Source of the DNA: a virus
Direction: 5' to 3' (one strand)
Length of the DNA: 64,000 nucleotides
Virus record (IMG/VR): IMGVR_UViG_3300050343_000177
Span: 16,432 to 80,431 of that record
This document shows positions 8,990-19,255 of this stretch, piece by piece. How positions within the stretch are numbered: position 1 is the stretch's first letter; the number at the start of each line of letters is the position of its first letter. Below the pieces are notes generated by a model. It did no database searches and had not been told where the DNA came from. It was given only the letters and a program-made list of their open reading frames with translations. The position numbers and the translations under genes are program-made.

Positions 8990-9018
8990 CTTCCATTGGC
9001 GCTCTTTCTTCTATTGTA

Positions 9019-9961
9019 TTAGAGATACTCAGATACCATATCACCACGTGTTTTAAGCTCACGTAATGCTTTATGCTCCAATGTTCTTACTCGGTCACGG
9101 CTCATATTAAGCAGTTGACCAATTGCTGTCATTGACATTGGCTCAAGATACTTCTTCACCAATTCCATAACGCATACTGATCACAGCAGCTTGCATTTCA
9201 GGTAAGTCTGCAATCAACTCTCGCATATCTTCCTTGATACAGTTACGCTCAAGAATCATCTCTGGTAACTGTGTCTCGTCTTCAAGCAGGTCGATCAATG
9301 CTGTGTCACGGTTCTCACCAATCTTGATTTCAAGTGATGTTGGCTGACGTGCCTTACACATCAAATCTTTAATCTCATCAACTGTTAGCTCAAGATGATC
9401 GGACAGCTGGAAGACAGATGGCATATAACCATTCATCTGACTAAGCTCACGCTGTGCTTTCTTTCAGCTTGTTTAAGATTCTCAGTAACGTGGATAGGAA
9501 GTCTGATGGCACGGGACTTTTCAGCGATTGCCCTTGTAATACCTTGGCGAATCCACCAATAAGCATAAGTGCTAAATTTGTAGCCACGACCAGGGTCAAA
9601 CTTTTCAACGCCACGGACGAGACCAATCGTTCCTTCTTGGATGATGTCCAAGAGTTCCATATTTCTCTTCGTGTATTTTTTGGCAACAGAAACCACGAGA
9701 CGAAGGTTAGCTGTGACCATCTTCTCTTTGCTTTCTTGCCATCACGTATATCTCTCGTTTGATTTGCTTCATGGTCAAATCATAGCATCTGTGCTATCCT
9801 TGATTCATCAAGAGATAGCTCTTTGCGTTACTCTTCTAGTTCCATCAATCGTTGAACTTTACGACCTAGAAGATTTCTTCGTCGTGCTCAAGTAATGGAA
9901 TGCGTCCAATGTCACGTAGATATGAACGTACTGAATCGCCTGAAAGTCTTGGTTGTGCCAT
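9019..9961 (-). CDS. sigma-70 family RNA polymerase sigma factor (frameshifted)
   Basis: Across several frames the minus strand reads a nearly complete cyanobacterial-type sigma factor. It starts at 9961 with region 1.2 '[20 protein letters not shown]'. Region 2 (9433-9720) contains '[12 protein letters not shown]', '[19 protein letters not shown]', '[19 protein letters not shown]' and 'IRLPIHV'. Region 3 is at 9143-9436, and region 4 ends '[18 protein letters not shown]' near 9050, with the stop at 9019. At least four single-base shifts break it. The motifs are those of host-like group 1/2 sigma factors, not the small T4 gp55 type. It would redirect host RNA polymerase, probably to late genes or to the repeated box described elsewhere. 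It is either a decayed gene or, more likely, a gene with sequence errors. Confidence 0.85.
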
Positions 9962-10015
9962 ATAGTTCTGTCGCTACTTATTAATCATAGCCTCTAATTC
10001 TAGCTACGTCAACAC

Positions 10016-10303
10016 TTAACCGCGCATTCTTGCAAACCTAAGTGACTCATTAGGTGCCTCTTCTCTACCTTCTAATGCTTCTACTGCCATAGCTTGTGCA
10101 GCATGTTCGTTAAACCCTTTGGACTTATAGTTATCTTCGTATTGCTGATACTTTTCTACTGAACCTTCGAAGTCATCGTGTGTAATCATCTCTGCTGCCA
10201 TTTGATTAGCAGCTTGATCTGGAATACCATCTGACTTTAGATGTTTCCAGATATTCTGATATAGTTCAGGAGTTACCTCTTCGCCAGCTTTGCGAATACT
10301 CAC
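10016..10303 (-). CDS. small hypothetical protein
   Basis: A 95-residue, mostly helical protein rich in Glu, Ala, Gln and Asn. A pattern of 'aromatic, acidic ... A-A-Q/N-x-M-A' occurs twice (around residues 30-40 and 68-76), suggesting two related helical repeats. It is encoded between the sigma factor and other virion genes. No family recognised. Confidence 0.6.
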   Translation of the reverse strand: MSIRKAGEEVTPELYQNIWKHLKSDGIPDQAANQMAAEMITHDDFEGSVEKYQQYEDNYKSKGFNEHAAQAMAVEALEGREEAPNESLRFARMRG

Positions 10304-10383
10304 AACAATTACTAATCAGACTATTAATATTGTAGTCAATTGATTACATATACTGGTTCTTAGTAGCAACTTCACCACCAAGG

Positions 10384-10753
10384 TCAGGGCTCATACCCAG
10401 CTGCCATTGCTTTACCGTTAGCAATACCGTGCATAAACTTAGCTTTCTCAGGTGATTGCATCACTGAATTCATCTTCATCAGTGCAGAGCCAGACTGATT
10501 GGCATACAGTGCTTCTGACATACGCTCGGCAGCAAACAGTTGTGCTTTTGCTTCTTGCATCAGATCCTGCAGCAGTCTGACTACGGACTTGGCCCATTGC
10601 ATTAGCAGCTGCTTGAGGTGCAGCACTGCCAATGTTTTGCAATTGATTCTGTTCAGCAAGACGCTGATTGTTATATGGCTGTGTATTCACAGAAGGCTTA
10701 GACGCGCCACCTAGGTCATATGCATTCGGACCAGGACGAACAGGACTTTTCAT
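10384..10753 (-). CDS. small helical virion-region protein (frameshifted)
   Basis: The N-terminal part (to near 10580) is Pro/Asn/Gln-rich. The C-terminal part continues in a second frame with 'LLQDLMQEAKAQLFAAERM' and ends 'AMAAGYEP'. One base shift near 10570-10580 joins them into about 120 residues. The second Met at 10753 is a likely start, with GGTGG close upstream. The leader carries a long hairpin at 10759-10791. No family recognised. Confidence 0.5.
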
Positions 10754-10758
10754 ATCCA

Positions 10759-10791
10759 CCTAGGCCTCTCTGCATAGAGGACATTCCTAGG
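10759..10791 (-). other. nested hairpin in the leader of the 10384-10753 gene
   Basis: CCTAGG pairs with CCTAGG at the ends, and CCTCT/AGAGG forms an inner stem. It lies directly upstream of the start codon and could act in the mRNA leader. Confidence 0.45.
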
Positions 10792-10851
10792 GTTTCCTGT
10801 GCAACTGAATAAGGTGATTCATTACTTAATACCGTTCTATATATCTATTGT

Positions 10852-10875
10852 AAGGGGACTGAATAAACAATCCCC
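10852..10875 (-). terminator. hairpin after the portal region
   Basis: AGGGGA and TCCCCT form a 6-bp stem with a 12-nt loop, extended by a TG/CA pair. It begins 10 nt after the stop of the portal-region reading frame at 10885. No strong T-run follows, so termination is plausible but not certain. Confidence 0.5.
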
Positions 10876-10884
10876 TAACAGTTA

Positions 10885-12472
10885 TCAGCCCTCTTGGACG
10901 AGCATCTTGGCTTGCAGTGCACCCTGTGGTGCCTGTGCCAAATACTTCCAAGCATTCTCAGGGTTGTTATCCATCATCTGACCGAAGCCACCCCAGAAGT
11001 CATTAGCCTGATTCACCTGACGACCAGGTGTAGGCATTGCCATCTCAGGACGCTGGAAGTTCTGAGGAACGTTATTCTGCTCTTGTGCACGAATCTCAGT
11101 TCTCGAACTGATCGCGAGCTTGCATACTGCTGCATCTGATACTGCCTCTTCTGCAGTAGGAGTTGGATAAGGACCTTCAGGACCATAGAAGTCATTGACG
11201 TAGTCAGCAAGCACGTCTGGGTCAGTCAGCATGAGGTTCATTGCTGCACGCTCTTCACCAGCTGCTTCAAGCATCAGTGATTGAGACTTGGACAGCTTGA
11301 ACTTGCTCGATCAGTGCATCTTCTACAGCACAGGCATACTGGTTAAGAAGCACAGGGAGCTTCTGCACCGAAGTGCTCAAGAACTTCAAGACTTGCGTCG
11401 CTGATCTGACTTAGATACGCGTCGCTTACCGCCTCTTGTTTGAGGCTGAAGGCCCTGCATTGGAGCCTGGGCCGTATAAGCCTGGGGTTGAAACTTGGGG
11501 ACTGTAGGTCGGCTGCGCCGAAGGCACCGACATTTGCTTGGGGAGTTGAAGCCCAATTGACTTGTTGAGAAGCCTGCGTTGTCGGAGTCTGGTATGCCGA
11601 GTACGGAACCTGGGTTTGGGAGGGGCTGCTTGTATTCAAGCTTGCGCTGAGCGCCTGGAACGCCTCCTGCCATGGATTGCCCTGTGGTGCCGAAGCCTGC
11701 TGCGCCTGGGCCGGTGCCTGGTAAGTTGGCCGGAATTTGTGGGACCTGGTGCCTGGACCTGATAGGCCTGCGAGATTTGGGGCTGGCTCATCCCTGGTTG
11801 GGAGACCGATGCCTGGATGCGGCGCTCGTCGGCATCGGAGAGCTTGTCGGGGCTTGGGCCGGAATCGCTTGGTTTGTAGCTTCCACTGTAACTTAACTCC
11901 TTACGTAAAAATTCGAGTGATCTATATAAGAACCCTGTGATATCAAGATTCGGATCAGATGCCAATGGCAAATCTGGCGTCTGTGGGTGTGGTAGTTGAT
12001 AAAGACTACCGAGTAATCCAATGAATGAATTTAAAGACTGTTGCGTTTGTTGAACCATCCTGAACGGATAGCCTGAAAGCATTGCTGCTCTCTCTTCATC
12101 CGTTTTATTTGGGAATAGATACTTAAGTGCTTCAATAGAATCGACACCTAATTCTTGAAGATTTCGGACGACAATACTGTTATTAAGAATGTCATCTGTA
12201 CCTTCTTCAAATACTTCTCCCATCCAACGCCAGCTAACTTTAGTGCTACCGTCAGGAACTAATCCAACTACTCCTGGAGGCATTTCGCCTGACTCAAGTG
12301 TAGCACGGATGTTTTCTTCTCTTTGTTGAATAAACTTCTGAATATCTTTCTGATATTTCTCCATTGCTTTCGTAAATGCTTCTTCATCACCAAACTCTTC
12401 AGGCAATGGAATCTCTGGTTTTTGACAAGACCAATCGCTACTGCAAATGATCTTGGAACATCTTCTCTTCAT
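10885..12472 (-). CDS. portal C-terminal region or separate Pro/Gln-rich protein (frameshifted)
   Basis: A chain of frames (11636-12472, then 11386-11673 or 11343-11639, then 10885-11274) reads like one protein. It begins with a helical 'KPEIPLPEEFGDEEAF' segment, goes through a Gln/Pro/Ser-rich disordered zone and ends with acidic and Gln/Asn-rich helices. It directly follows the portal-like frames, and several residues suggest the same protein continues, which would give a portal of about 925 residues. Alternatively it is a separate virion protein. At least three base shifts are needed. Confidence 0.5.
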
Positions 12473-12481
12473 GATTAATCA

Positions 12482-13670
12482 TTAATGAAACAACTTACAT
12501 AGACCGTAAGTGAAAAGACCTTTTGCTTTTTTCTCTGCTGTAGCTGCTACACGACCATAGAGTGTCTTGATTTCATAAGCAGTACCAGCAGTACCGATGT
12601 CAAGGTCATCTACACCGCCTAGTGCTAGACGAATCTCTGATCTGTAGTTCTTGACATATAGATTCTGGTCACCAGACACACTATCGGGTGTCATGTACTG
12701 AACACGGTCAGTTGGTTCAAGGTTTGCAATAACACGTGGGACTTTGATCTGTCCATCAACTGAACGCCCACCAAACGGCTGACTGACACGAGTGCTGTGC
12801 ATTGACCCACCAGTCATTGGTGCAAATCCTGCTTGTGAACTAATCGTTGGCTTGAAACTACTCTCGTCACCAGACTCAATCAGGTCGTGACGTGGGCGAC
12901 TTGATACCAGTGTTGGGTTACCAAAGAACTTGAGGTTCTTACGAATGTTTCTGGTTAGCTCATCGTGATACAGAATCTGATGTGCAAGCCAATCGAACTC
13001 ACCATTACCAGTTGCTTCACCTGTGCAATCCATATGATTGAACACTTCAACTGCTGGAATGAATCCAAGTGAGTTTGTCAGAGTCTCTGTAGACCCTGGC
13101 ATATTCATAGGCAGTGACCGTTCTCATTATCAAACTCAATCTTCTCATCAGAGATTGTTTGTTCGATCCTGTCTTGTAAACTTTCAGTCGAATATACTTT
13201 TTCTTACCACCACGACTTGTTGCATTGTCGCATATGCACCAAGCGTTTGATTGCTTTACTGCAAAGCTATAGACAAGCACGATGCTTTCTAATTCATTAT
13301 TCTGATCTCGATATGCTCTATAACTATCTTTTGGGAAATACAGAAGTTGATAATCATCACCTGTTGGCCTGAAGTAAAATAACCCTTGACCGTCACATAA
13401 GAAGTAATCAACAATACTGTCGAGCTTCATATCAAGCATGTTGTGCTCACATACTTGTTTTATAAACTCTCGACGTTTACCATATGAATCTTGTTCAGCA
13501 AAGAATTCAATTCCTCGACGCAGCATAAACATCCGCATCTGTGCTAGATGGGAAGACACAATCATGCTGTCTACAGACAGATCACCCCTACGCTCTTTAG
13601 CTGCAGTAAGATTTGTTGAAATCTCTGTCTGTACTTGAACTTGCTTACATATTTCATTCCTATGCACCAC
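12482..13670 (-). CDS. portal protein (frameshifted)
   Basis: Two frames (13047-13670 and 12482-13108) join through a short third-frame bridge ('EQTISDEKIEFDNENGH'). The order and style fit a phage portal: an N-terminal helical domain, a beta wing with 'LLYFPKDSYRAY', then 'SLGFIPAVEVFNHMDCTGE' followed by 'FDWLAHQILYHDELTRNI', a stretch typical of portals. It directly follows the large terminase, with the GTG start at 13670 overlapping the terminase stop by 11 nt. The portal forms the dodecameric ring through which DNA enters the head. The assignment rests on context and pattern. Confidence 0.7.
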
Positions 13671-15158
13671 GTCTTAATAATCCACCCATCGTAAGCACCA
13701 TAGAATCTACAGCATCATCATGCTGTGAATGTCCGAAATTAATAGTTCATCTTCAAGGATATTCCACTTACGCCATTTGTTCCATACACTTTTTATGTTC
13801 ATACAACCAAGCACTCCACGTAATCTTGCTAGTTTGTCTCCTTTAAATCCTTTCACTGGTGAGCATGCAAGGTTATATAAAGCACGTTGCTCAAACATCA
13901 CACGTTTAAAGTCACCTTCAAATGATGTCTGATATGCAACAGCTTCTGGCCATATCATGCACGGCGACATCGTAGGGAACCATTGACCTTCATCGTTTTC
14001 AAGCAAGATGTTCCAGTCAGATAAGCATCTCACATAAAGTATCCATCTTCTCTAGATTGCCCATTGTTCGTGACCGACGTTGGTCAATGAGATATATCTT
14101 TCCGTCTTTGATGCCACCTAGTGTCATTACAGTCCAGTCATTCTTTTCGCTTAGGCCAGCACTAAGGTCAATACCTACGCCTAAGCAGTCATAATCTTCT
14201 GGGACTACATCTTTGACAATCAGTTCTGGTGAGATACCGACGTCTGCATTACGAACTGCTGTATTGAGATACTGATATGCAAAGGCAACACGATCTTCCA
14301 TCTTGCGTTCGTTTAGATACTTCATTGACCAGAACTCTGGCCAGTACGAACGTTGCCTACCGTCAGCGTCTGTTATGACAGCTTTCTGTACAATCTGTTT
14401 CCAGTTGTTCTTGGGGACAAAGAGAGTGGCGTGAATATCGTCAAAGTGGAAGCGGGTTCCCAAACAGATAGCCCGTGCACCTTGGAACATCGTTGGTGCG
14501 ATAACGTTAGACCACGTCTGCTCCATCTCACGGCGAATGTCTGGGTTGTTGATTGAAGCGGCAGATTTGATAGGGTCATCAATAAGCACCAGCTGCGATC
14601 GTTTAGAGGTGATTGCACCTTTGAGACCACCACACGCAATTGTGAAAGCTTCTTCACCTGCTGTGTCAATGCCTGCAAAATCATAGTCAATACTCCAGTA
14701 TTCATCTGAACGTTTAATCTTTGAAAGTCTCACCATTGGAAAGACTTCACGGTATTTATTACTTGTCAAAATACCTTTAATGGTTGCACTCTTTGCTCGA
14801 CTGATGTCAACCATGTATGCAATATATAGTATACGCAACATCTGCTTTGCTGCGGTATGTCTACCAATCATCCATGCTGCAAATAGTCCAAGCACTGTTG
14901 ACTTAGCTGAACCACGTGGTGCAAGGATTGCAGTATTAGGTCCACCAATGCCCATCAAGCATTCACTATCTACACCAGTACATAACTCTGCGTGCCACTC
15001 ACGCATATGATTAGCAGGAGCTTTACCCATAAATACACAGAAGTCTTTGAAGTCATCTCGTGCTCTAATACTTCTGGTGATGGTGGCTTAGTTGTTACTT
15101 TAGTTGCCGTCATTAATGCTGAACGACGATAAGCTAATGCTGCACTTGGTATTGCCAT
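13660..15158 (-). CDS. terL: terminase large subunit (frameshifted)
   Basis: The main frame (14017-15030) holds Walker A 'APRGSAKST' and Walker B 'LVLIDDP', followed by the nuclease half beginning 'GVGIDLSAGLSEKNDWTVMT' with its first catalytic Asp. The C terminus lies in two further frames and ends 'GHSQHDDAVDSMVL', the typical terminase nuclease ending. The N terminus (MAIPSAAL, start 15158) is joined through a shift near 15040. It packages DNA into the prohead by ATP hydrolysis and cuts it. At least three single-base shifts break the gene, although every conserved motif is present. Confidence 0.92.
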
Positions 15159-15181
15159 ACAGTTAGACCTTTAGGTTCAGT

Positions 15182-15583
15182 CTAACGATATAATTCTGTT
15201 CCCATCCCTAATACATCACGAGCATTTCTCAATATCGTACTTCTCTTAAAGCGTGCTGAGCGTCCCTGTCCTTTACTCAGTCGGTTGTCTGCATTTGATG
15301 CTCTCTCCGATTGCTTCTGTGCTTGACGTCCTCTAGCTTTGGCTATTGCTTTACTTCTTGCAGATTGTTGACGAGAGATATCGTAGACATATCTCATATC
15401 ATTCATTAACTCCGCAGCTTCTATCTGTCTGTTATTAGTGAAGGCCAGATTATCTAAGTCACCAGATGGCATACCTGGCAGGCGTTTTGCAAGAGTACCT
15501 TCTAATCGTAAAGTGCCTGTACTGGCATCCTTGATTTCTGCCATCTCAGGCAGCTCTCTGCGAGAATTGACTGGAAGGTGCAT
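15182..15583 (-). CDS. basic hypothetical protein
   Basis: A 133-residue protein. The C-terminal half is strongly basic (Arg, Lys, Gln, Ser) and helical, with 'AKARGRQAQKQSERA', which suggests nucleic-acid contact. It lies upstream of the large terminase, where a small terminase subunit or its cofactor would be expected, but no family is recognised. Confidence 0.6.
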   Translation of the reverse strand: MHLPVNSRRELPEMAEIKDASTGTLRLEGTLAKRLPGMPSGDLDNLAFTNNRQIEAAELMNDMRYVYDISRQQSARSKAIAKARGRQAQKQSERASNADNRLSKGQGRSARFKRSTILRNARDVLGMGTELYR

Positions 15584-15622
15584 AAGTCCCCTCCATCGCT
15601 TGAATAGTAGATGCGCCGTACA

Positions 15623-15967
15623 TTATGTGTTACTCAGTTCACTATAGATTTTGGACCACACTGCATTGATTGCATTCTCAATAGGTTCAGCAAACTGTGG
15701 GTCATCTTTGAAGATACCTGTTAGTTCACGCATCACACGGTCAGCACCAGCAAGCACTAGTCCACGCTTATCTGTTGTGCGATTCATCTTGTCCGACGTT
15801 TCGATGTGACTACGGAGTTCTTTCTCCAAGGCAGCAAGGCGTTGGCAGCCATTGTCAGCTTTGACTTCGCCTGAGGTAATTGCCATTCGAAGCTCTTGTA
15901 TATCGGAGTGAAGAGCAGCAATTTCGCTATTAAGTATTTCACGTCGGTTGAGCTTCTTATACTTCAT
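15623..15967 (-). CDS. coiled-coil protein, possible small terminase subunit
   Basis: A 114-residue protein with a clear heptad-type helix over residues about 10-60, followed by a compact C-terminal region. Size, coiled coil and location one gene upstream of the large terminase would fit a small terminase subunit, which recognises the packaging site. No helix-turn-helix motif is evident, so this is a suggestion only. Its start overlaps the end of the next upstream gene by 11 nt. Confidence 0.6.
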   Translation of the reverse strand: MKYKKLNRREILNSEIAALHSDIQELRMAITSGEVKADNGCQRLAALEKELRSHIETSDKMNRTTDKRGLVLAGADRVMRELTGIFKDDPQFAEPIENAINAVWSKIYSELSNT

Positions 15968-16163
15968 CTTTGACCCAACGACTTAGATCATTGAACGAAC
16001 CTGGGTATTGAAGGATTCCTGCATATACCCAAATTTCAATCACACTTGGAGTGACTTCAGCAAATTCTTTGAAGTCTTCACTTTCAGCAGCAGGTAGTGT
16101 ATCTAGCCATTGGTCTACATAGGTGAGGTATACCTTCCCCCCAGTTGCTTCTTTGGTAGGCAT
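15957..16163 (-). CDS. small acidic hypothetical protein
   Basis: A 68-residue protein with Asp/Glu and aromatic residues. It overlaps the coiled-coil gene downstream and shares a base with the end of the gene upstream, a translationally coupled arrangement. No family recognised. Confidence 0.6.
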   Translation of the reverse strand: MPTKEATGGKVYLTYVDQWLDTLPAAESEDFKEFAEVTPSVIEIWVYAGILQYPGSFNDLSRWVKDEV

Positions 16164-16897
16164 CAGAATGCCCTCGCCATTGAACGACTGCGTGCAGACT
16201 GTCTATTAGCTTTCTGAGAATCTAAGTTATCTTGATAGCCCATTGTCTTACGTTGCTGTTCACCTGTCTCTGTTATGTTTTTAGTACTAGTATCAGATTG
16301 ATACATACTGGCTTCTTTTGTTGCATCTGCTCCATACTTGCTAGCTTCGGCTGATTTCTTAGAACTATACTTACTAGCATCTGCTGATTGCTTCGCACTA
16401 TATTTAGATGCACCTGCTGCTATATTTGCCTGTTGATTTCCATAGCTACCTTTAATGTTAGCTAATTGTTTATTCTGTTTACCTTGCGCAATAGTGGTAA
16501 GCCTATCTTGACGTCCTTTACTCTTGTTTAATAAACGCTGCTGCTCTCCTGTAGCGGCAACCATTCCTATGTCTCTCTCATTTTGATTATCAGCAAACTT
16601 ATCTTGTAATTCAAACTGACCAGCCATTGACTGCATACCATAATTAAACTCTTGCTGCATATTGGATGCAGTATTTCTCTGCTCCAAATCAGCGGCGTGA
16701 GTCATATTTCTCTGTGCAATTCCAGATTGTGTCTTTGCCATACCTTTTGCTAAGGATTGGTCAAAACCAGACTGCACCATGTTGGCTTGAAAGTTCCGTT
16801 TCATCGCACGGCCTTCAGAATCATCTTTATCAGGCTTAAAGTTATAGAACTCATTCATTACTTGGTTAAATCCAAAGTTACCTTGATCAGCAGCCAT
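16163..16897 (-). CDS. Gln/Ser/Ala-rich helical virion-region protein
   Basis: About 244 residues from the Met at 16897 (a GTG at 16915 is an alternative). It is a long polar, Gln/Asn/Lys/Ser/Ala-rich helical protein with repeated 'AS-K-Y-S/G' units around residues 160-205, a repeat of roughly 11 residues. Similar rod-like proteins occur as internal or fibre virion components. No family recognised. Confidence 0.6.
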   Translation of the reverse strand: MAADQGNFGFNQVMNEFYNFKPDKDDSEGRAMKRNFQANMVQSGFDQSLAKGMAKTQSGIAQRNMTHAADLEQRNTASNMQQEFNYGMQSMAGQFELQDKFADNQNERDIGMVAATGEQQRLLNKSKGRQDRLTTIAQGKQNKQLANIKGSYGNQQANIAAGASKYSAKQSADASKYSSKKSAEASKYGADATKEASMYQSDTSTKNITETGEQQRKTMGYQDNLDSQKANRQSARSRSMARAF

Positions 16898-16976
16898 CTG
16901 TCTTACGCTTAACACTATTGATTACATTATATCTATTATTTCTTACTACAATAGATTTAAGCCTTGCGTTAGATAT

Positions 16977-17503
16977 ATGCGATTTGCTTCTGCTGGTAAA
17001 AGTAATGGTGCTAGCTATGCAGCTGCAGGTAAAGCTGTAGCTAATAGTGCGGCTAATATCTTTGACGTTCAACGTAAGACAGGACCTGATTACGGAGGTC
17101 TTTCCAAAGTTGCAATGAAGACTGCATCAGAAGAAAAGATTGCTGGCATGAAAGCTGAGGCAACTGTTGCACGCGCAGGGATTCAAGCAGTAGCAGGGAT
17201 GAAGAAGGCTCAAATTCAAAGTTAGAAGTATTTAATCGTAAAGGGTCAAGAGATTAAACCAATAGGCAACGTAAAGCAGGTGGGCTCGCAGCAATTGGCA
17301 AGATTGCAGGGGCTGGGTTCCTTGCAGCTACCGACAATACCAAAGGTAGGGAAAGACCTAAGGCAGATTAAATACAAGACTTCTTTACTCAGCTAGACGG
17401 ACGTACTGAGTTCAAAGGGCAGACTATGCTTCATAATCGTGTAAAAAGCGAAGATCCTATGTTTAGTTCTGGTGGTAATTTCTATCACTATGCAGGTCAA
17501 TAA
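16977..17503 (+). CDS. inverted 'MRFA' family virion protein (frameshifted)
   Basis: The first 82 residues begin M-R-F-A-S-A-G-K and share 'PDYGGLSKVAMKTASEEKIA' with the 'MRFA' proteins at 18122-19225 on the other strand. After the stop at 17225 another frame continues with 'AGGLAAIGKIAGAGFLAA', a glycine zipper, and a third ends 'SSGGNFYHYAGQ' at 17503. At least two base shifts are needed. It is the only plus-strand gene here and is convergent with the next gene. Confidence 0.6.
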
Positions 17504-17506
17504 GCA

Positions 17507-18089
17507 TTAACCAAATGCTGCACCAAGTGAACCGAGGCCTGACATAAGCTGAGCAATCATTCGGTCGCGCTTATCCATACGATTTGTCTCACGGTCATAG
17601 TCCATACGCTTTTCGGCAAGGTCATTATTCATAATGGCCATTTGCATTGTTAAGCCATCTCGTGAATCTGCAAGCTCTCTTTCTTGAGTACGATTAAGAG
17701 CATTTTCTTTTCTAGTAAATGCACGTTCATTAGCTCTCTCACCTGATTCAAACATTCGATAAGCATCGTTTGATTTGAGAGTTGCAATACTAATTTCATT
17801 TGCAGCTTTCCTAGCATCAACGCCCTCTTGATCAATCCTTCTAGTCTCGTTATATTTGCTTTTTGTAGCGTTGTGCTGCTGTTTCAGCAAAGCCTTCTTT
17901 CTCAAGCATTTGCAGCCACCACGCTGCACCATCTCGTTTGACGTTGCCCTCCTCATCAAATGTTACACCCCCTTTAACTCTATCGGTGTACCAATTTGCT
18001 CCACCACCGCCACTACCCTTTAAGCGTTTTTTATACTCTTCTCTTACTTCGTCTGGAGTTTTAAATAATCCATTTTCTGGAGCAGCCAT
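17507..18089 (-). CDS. coiled-coil virion-region protein (frameshifted)
   Basis: The N-terminal frame (to near 17855) gives Gly-rich, then 'GVTFDEEGNVKRDGAAWWL'; the C-terminal frame gives a long Arg/Glu/Met-rich coiled coil ending 'LMSGLGSLGAAFG'. A single base shift near 17870 joins them into about 190 residues. No family recognised. It is convergent with the inverted 'MRFA' gene, with 3 nt between the stops. Confidence 0.55.
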
Positions 18090-18121
18090 CTTATAACCTT
18101 AAATATAACTCTTTTACTATT

Positions 18122-18787
18122 TTACACAGTTGCTAATGCTTGTTTTGCTTCAAGCATTCCAATGCGTGCTTCGAGCTCTTGGTTAGCACGAACGAGTAGT
18201 CCGATTACATCACCAGTATCGATGCACATCTTGCCGATGCTCTCATCGAAGTAGGTAGCATCAGGCAGGACCTTCTGGAACTCTTGTGCAATGAAGCCGT
18301 GATGCATACGCTCTGGGCTGGTGCTGAACTCTTCCTTGTAGTGGAAGGTGACAGGCTTCAGATTACGTAGCTTCTCAAGTGCAGTATCGATACGCTTCAC
18401 GTCATACTTAGTTGTTAAGAGTGTAAGTCCTGCACCTGCAATTCCACCGATTGCACTCATCATTGCAGAAGACTTCTCTGCTTCTGCCTGAGCTTTAGCT
18501 GCTTCAATCGTTGCCTTTGCTTGCATTGCTGCAGCTTGTGTTTGTCCAAACGATTTGATACCAGCTCCTGTTACCTGAGCTGCTGCGTTCATACCAGTTT
18601 GTTTTTCTGCAGAGTTTGTCTGCATTGCCATTGCAGATAGCTCATCAAACCTAGGAGCTTTACTCCTTGCCGTAGCAAATGAATTGCCAATATCTACTAC
18701 ACCTGCTGCTGCCGCTGCACCAGTACTACCACCTGCCGAAGCTAATGTAGGGGGCTCAAATGATATTCCAGAACCTGCAAAACGCAT
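18122..18787 (-). CDS. 'MRFA' virion protein with S74-type chaperone domain
   Basis: A 221-residue protein. Residues 1-115 are the 'MRFA' family part, Ala/Gly-rich and helical, with 'SAIGGIAGAGLTLL'. Residues about 125-215 resemble the peptidase S74 (intramolecular chaperone) domain: 'DVKRIDTALEKLRNLKPVTF', 'HGFIAQEFQKVLPD', and a C-terminal helix 'LLVRANQELEARIGMLE'. S74 domains help tail-fibre trimers fold and then usually cut themselves off at a Ser in an S-D-x-R motif. Here that position appears to be Y-D-V-K-R, so self-cleavage may be lost. Confidence 0.8.
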   Translation of the reverse strand: MRFAGSGISFEPPTLASAGGSTGAAAAAGVVDIGNSFATARSKAPRFDELSAMAMQTNSAEKQTGMNAAAQVTGAGIKSFGQTQAAAMQAKATIEAAKAQAEAEKSSAMMSAIGGIAGAGLTLLTTKYDVKRIDTALEKLRNLKPVTFHYKEEFSTSPERMHHGFIAQEFQKVLPDATYFDESIGKMCIDTGDVIGLLVRANQELEARIGMLEAKQALATV

Positions 18788-18814
18788 AGCTGTATTACTT
18801 AGTCTCTACTTAGT

Positions 18815-19225
18815 TTACCAAAAATTTTGATTTAAGTTAAAATTACTTGGACCGTATGAACCGAAGGATGTAGTAGCAGCTTTTGGCTTAAAGGCTCCAA
18901 TAGCAGCACCACCTATACTACCAAGCATGCTGCTCAAGCCTTGTGACTGTGTTGCAGATGCGGCTGCTTCACCTTGAGCTTTAATTCCTGCAGCCTGTAG
19001 TGCACCCTGCTGAGCTAAAGCTTCACCAGTGATACCTGCTGTTGCTACGTCTGCTGATGCTTGCATACCAGCCATCGCTTCTTCAGCTGCGTTTTTCATT
19101 CCCATCTTGGATGATGTGCCCCAGTCAGGTGCCGTTTTAGCTAAGGCAGCACTAATATCTTTATTAGCGTTACTTGCGGCATTAATATAGTTACCACCAT
19201 TTATTGCTTGTCCTGCGAAACGCAT
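18815..19225 (-). CDS. 'MRFA' family virion protein
   Basis: A 136-residue paralogue of the two other 'MRFA' proteins: M-R-F-A-G-Q start, 'APDWGTSSKMGMKNAAEEAM' in the middle, an Ala/Gln-rich helix, then a Gly zipper and an Asn/Phe/Tyr-rich end. It lacks an S74 domain. Its role in the particle is unknown. Confidence 0.65.
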   Translation of the reverse strand: MRFAGQAINGGNYINAASNANKDISAALAKTAPDWGTSSKMGMKNAAEEAMAGMQASADVATAGITGEALAQQGALQAAGIKAQGEAAASATQSQGLSSMLGSIGGAAIGAFKPKAATTSFGSYGPSNFNLNQNFW

Positions 19226-19255
19226 ATCTATGGTGCTTATTATCTTTTAATTCTA

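Noticed and set aside
9019-9961. two separate small regulators instead of one sigma factor
   Set aside because: The fragments line up in order as regions 1.2, 2, 3 and 4 of a single sigma-70 protein, with short overlaps that only a base shift explains.
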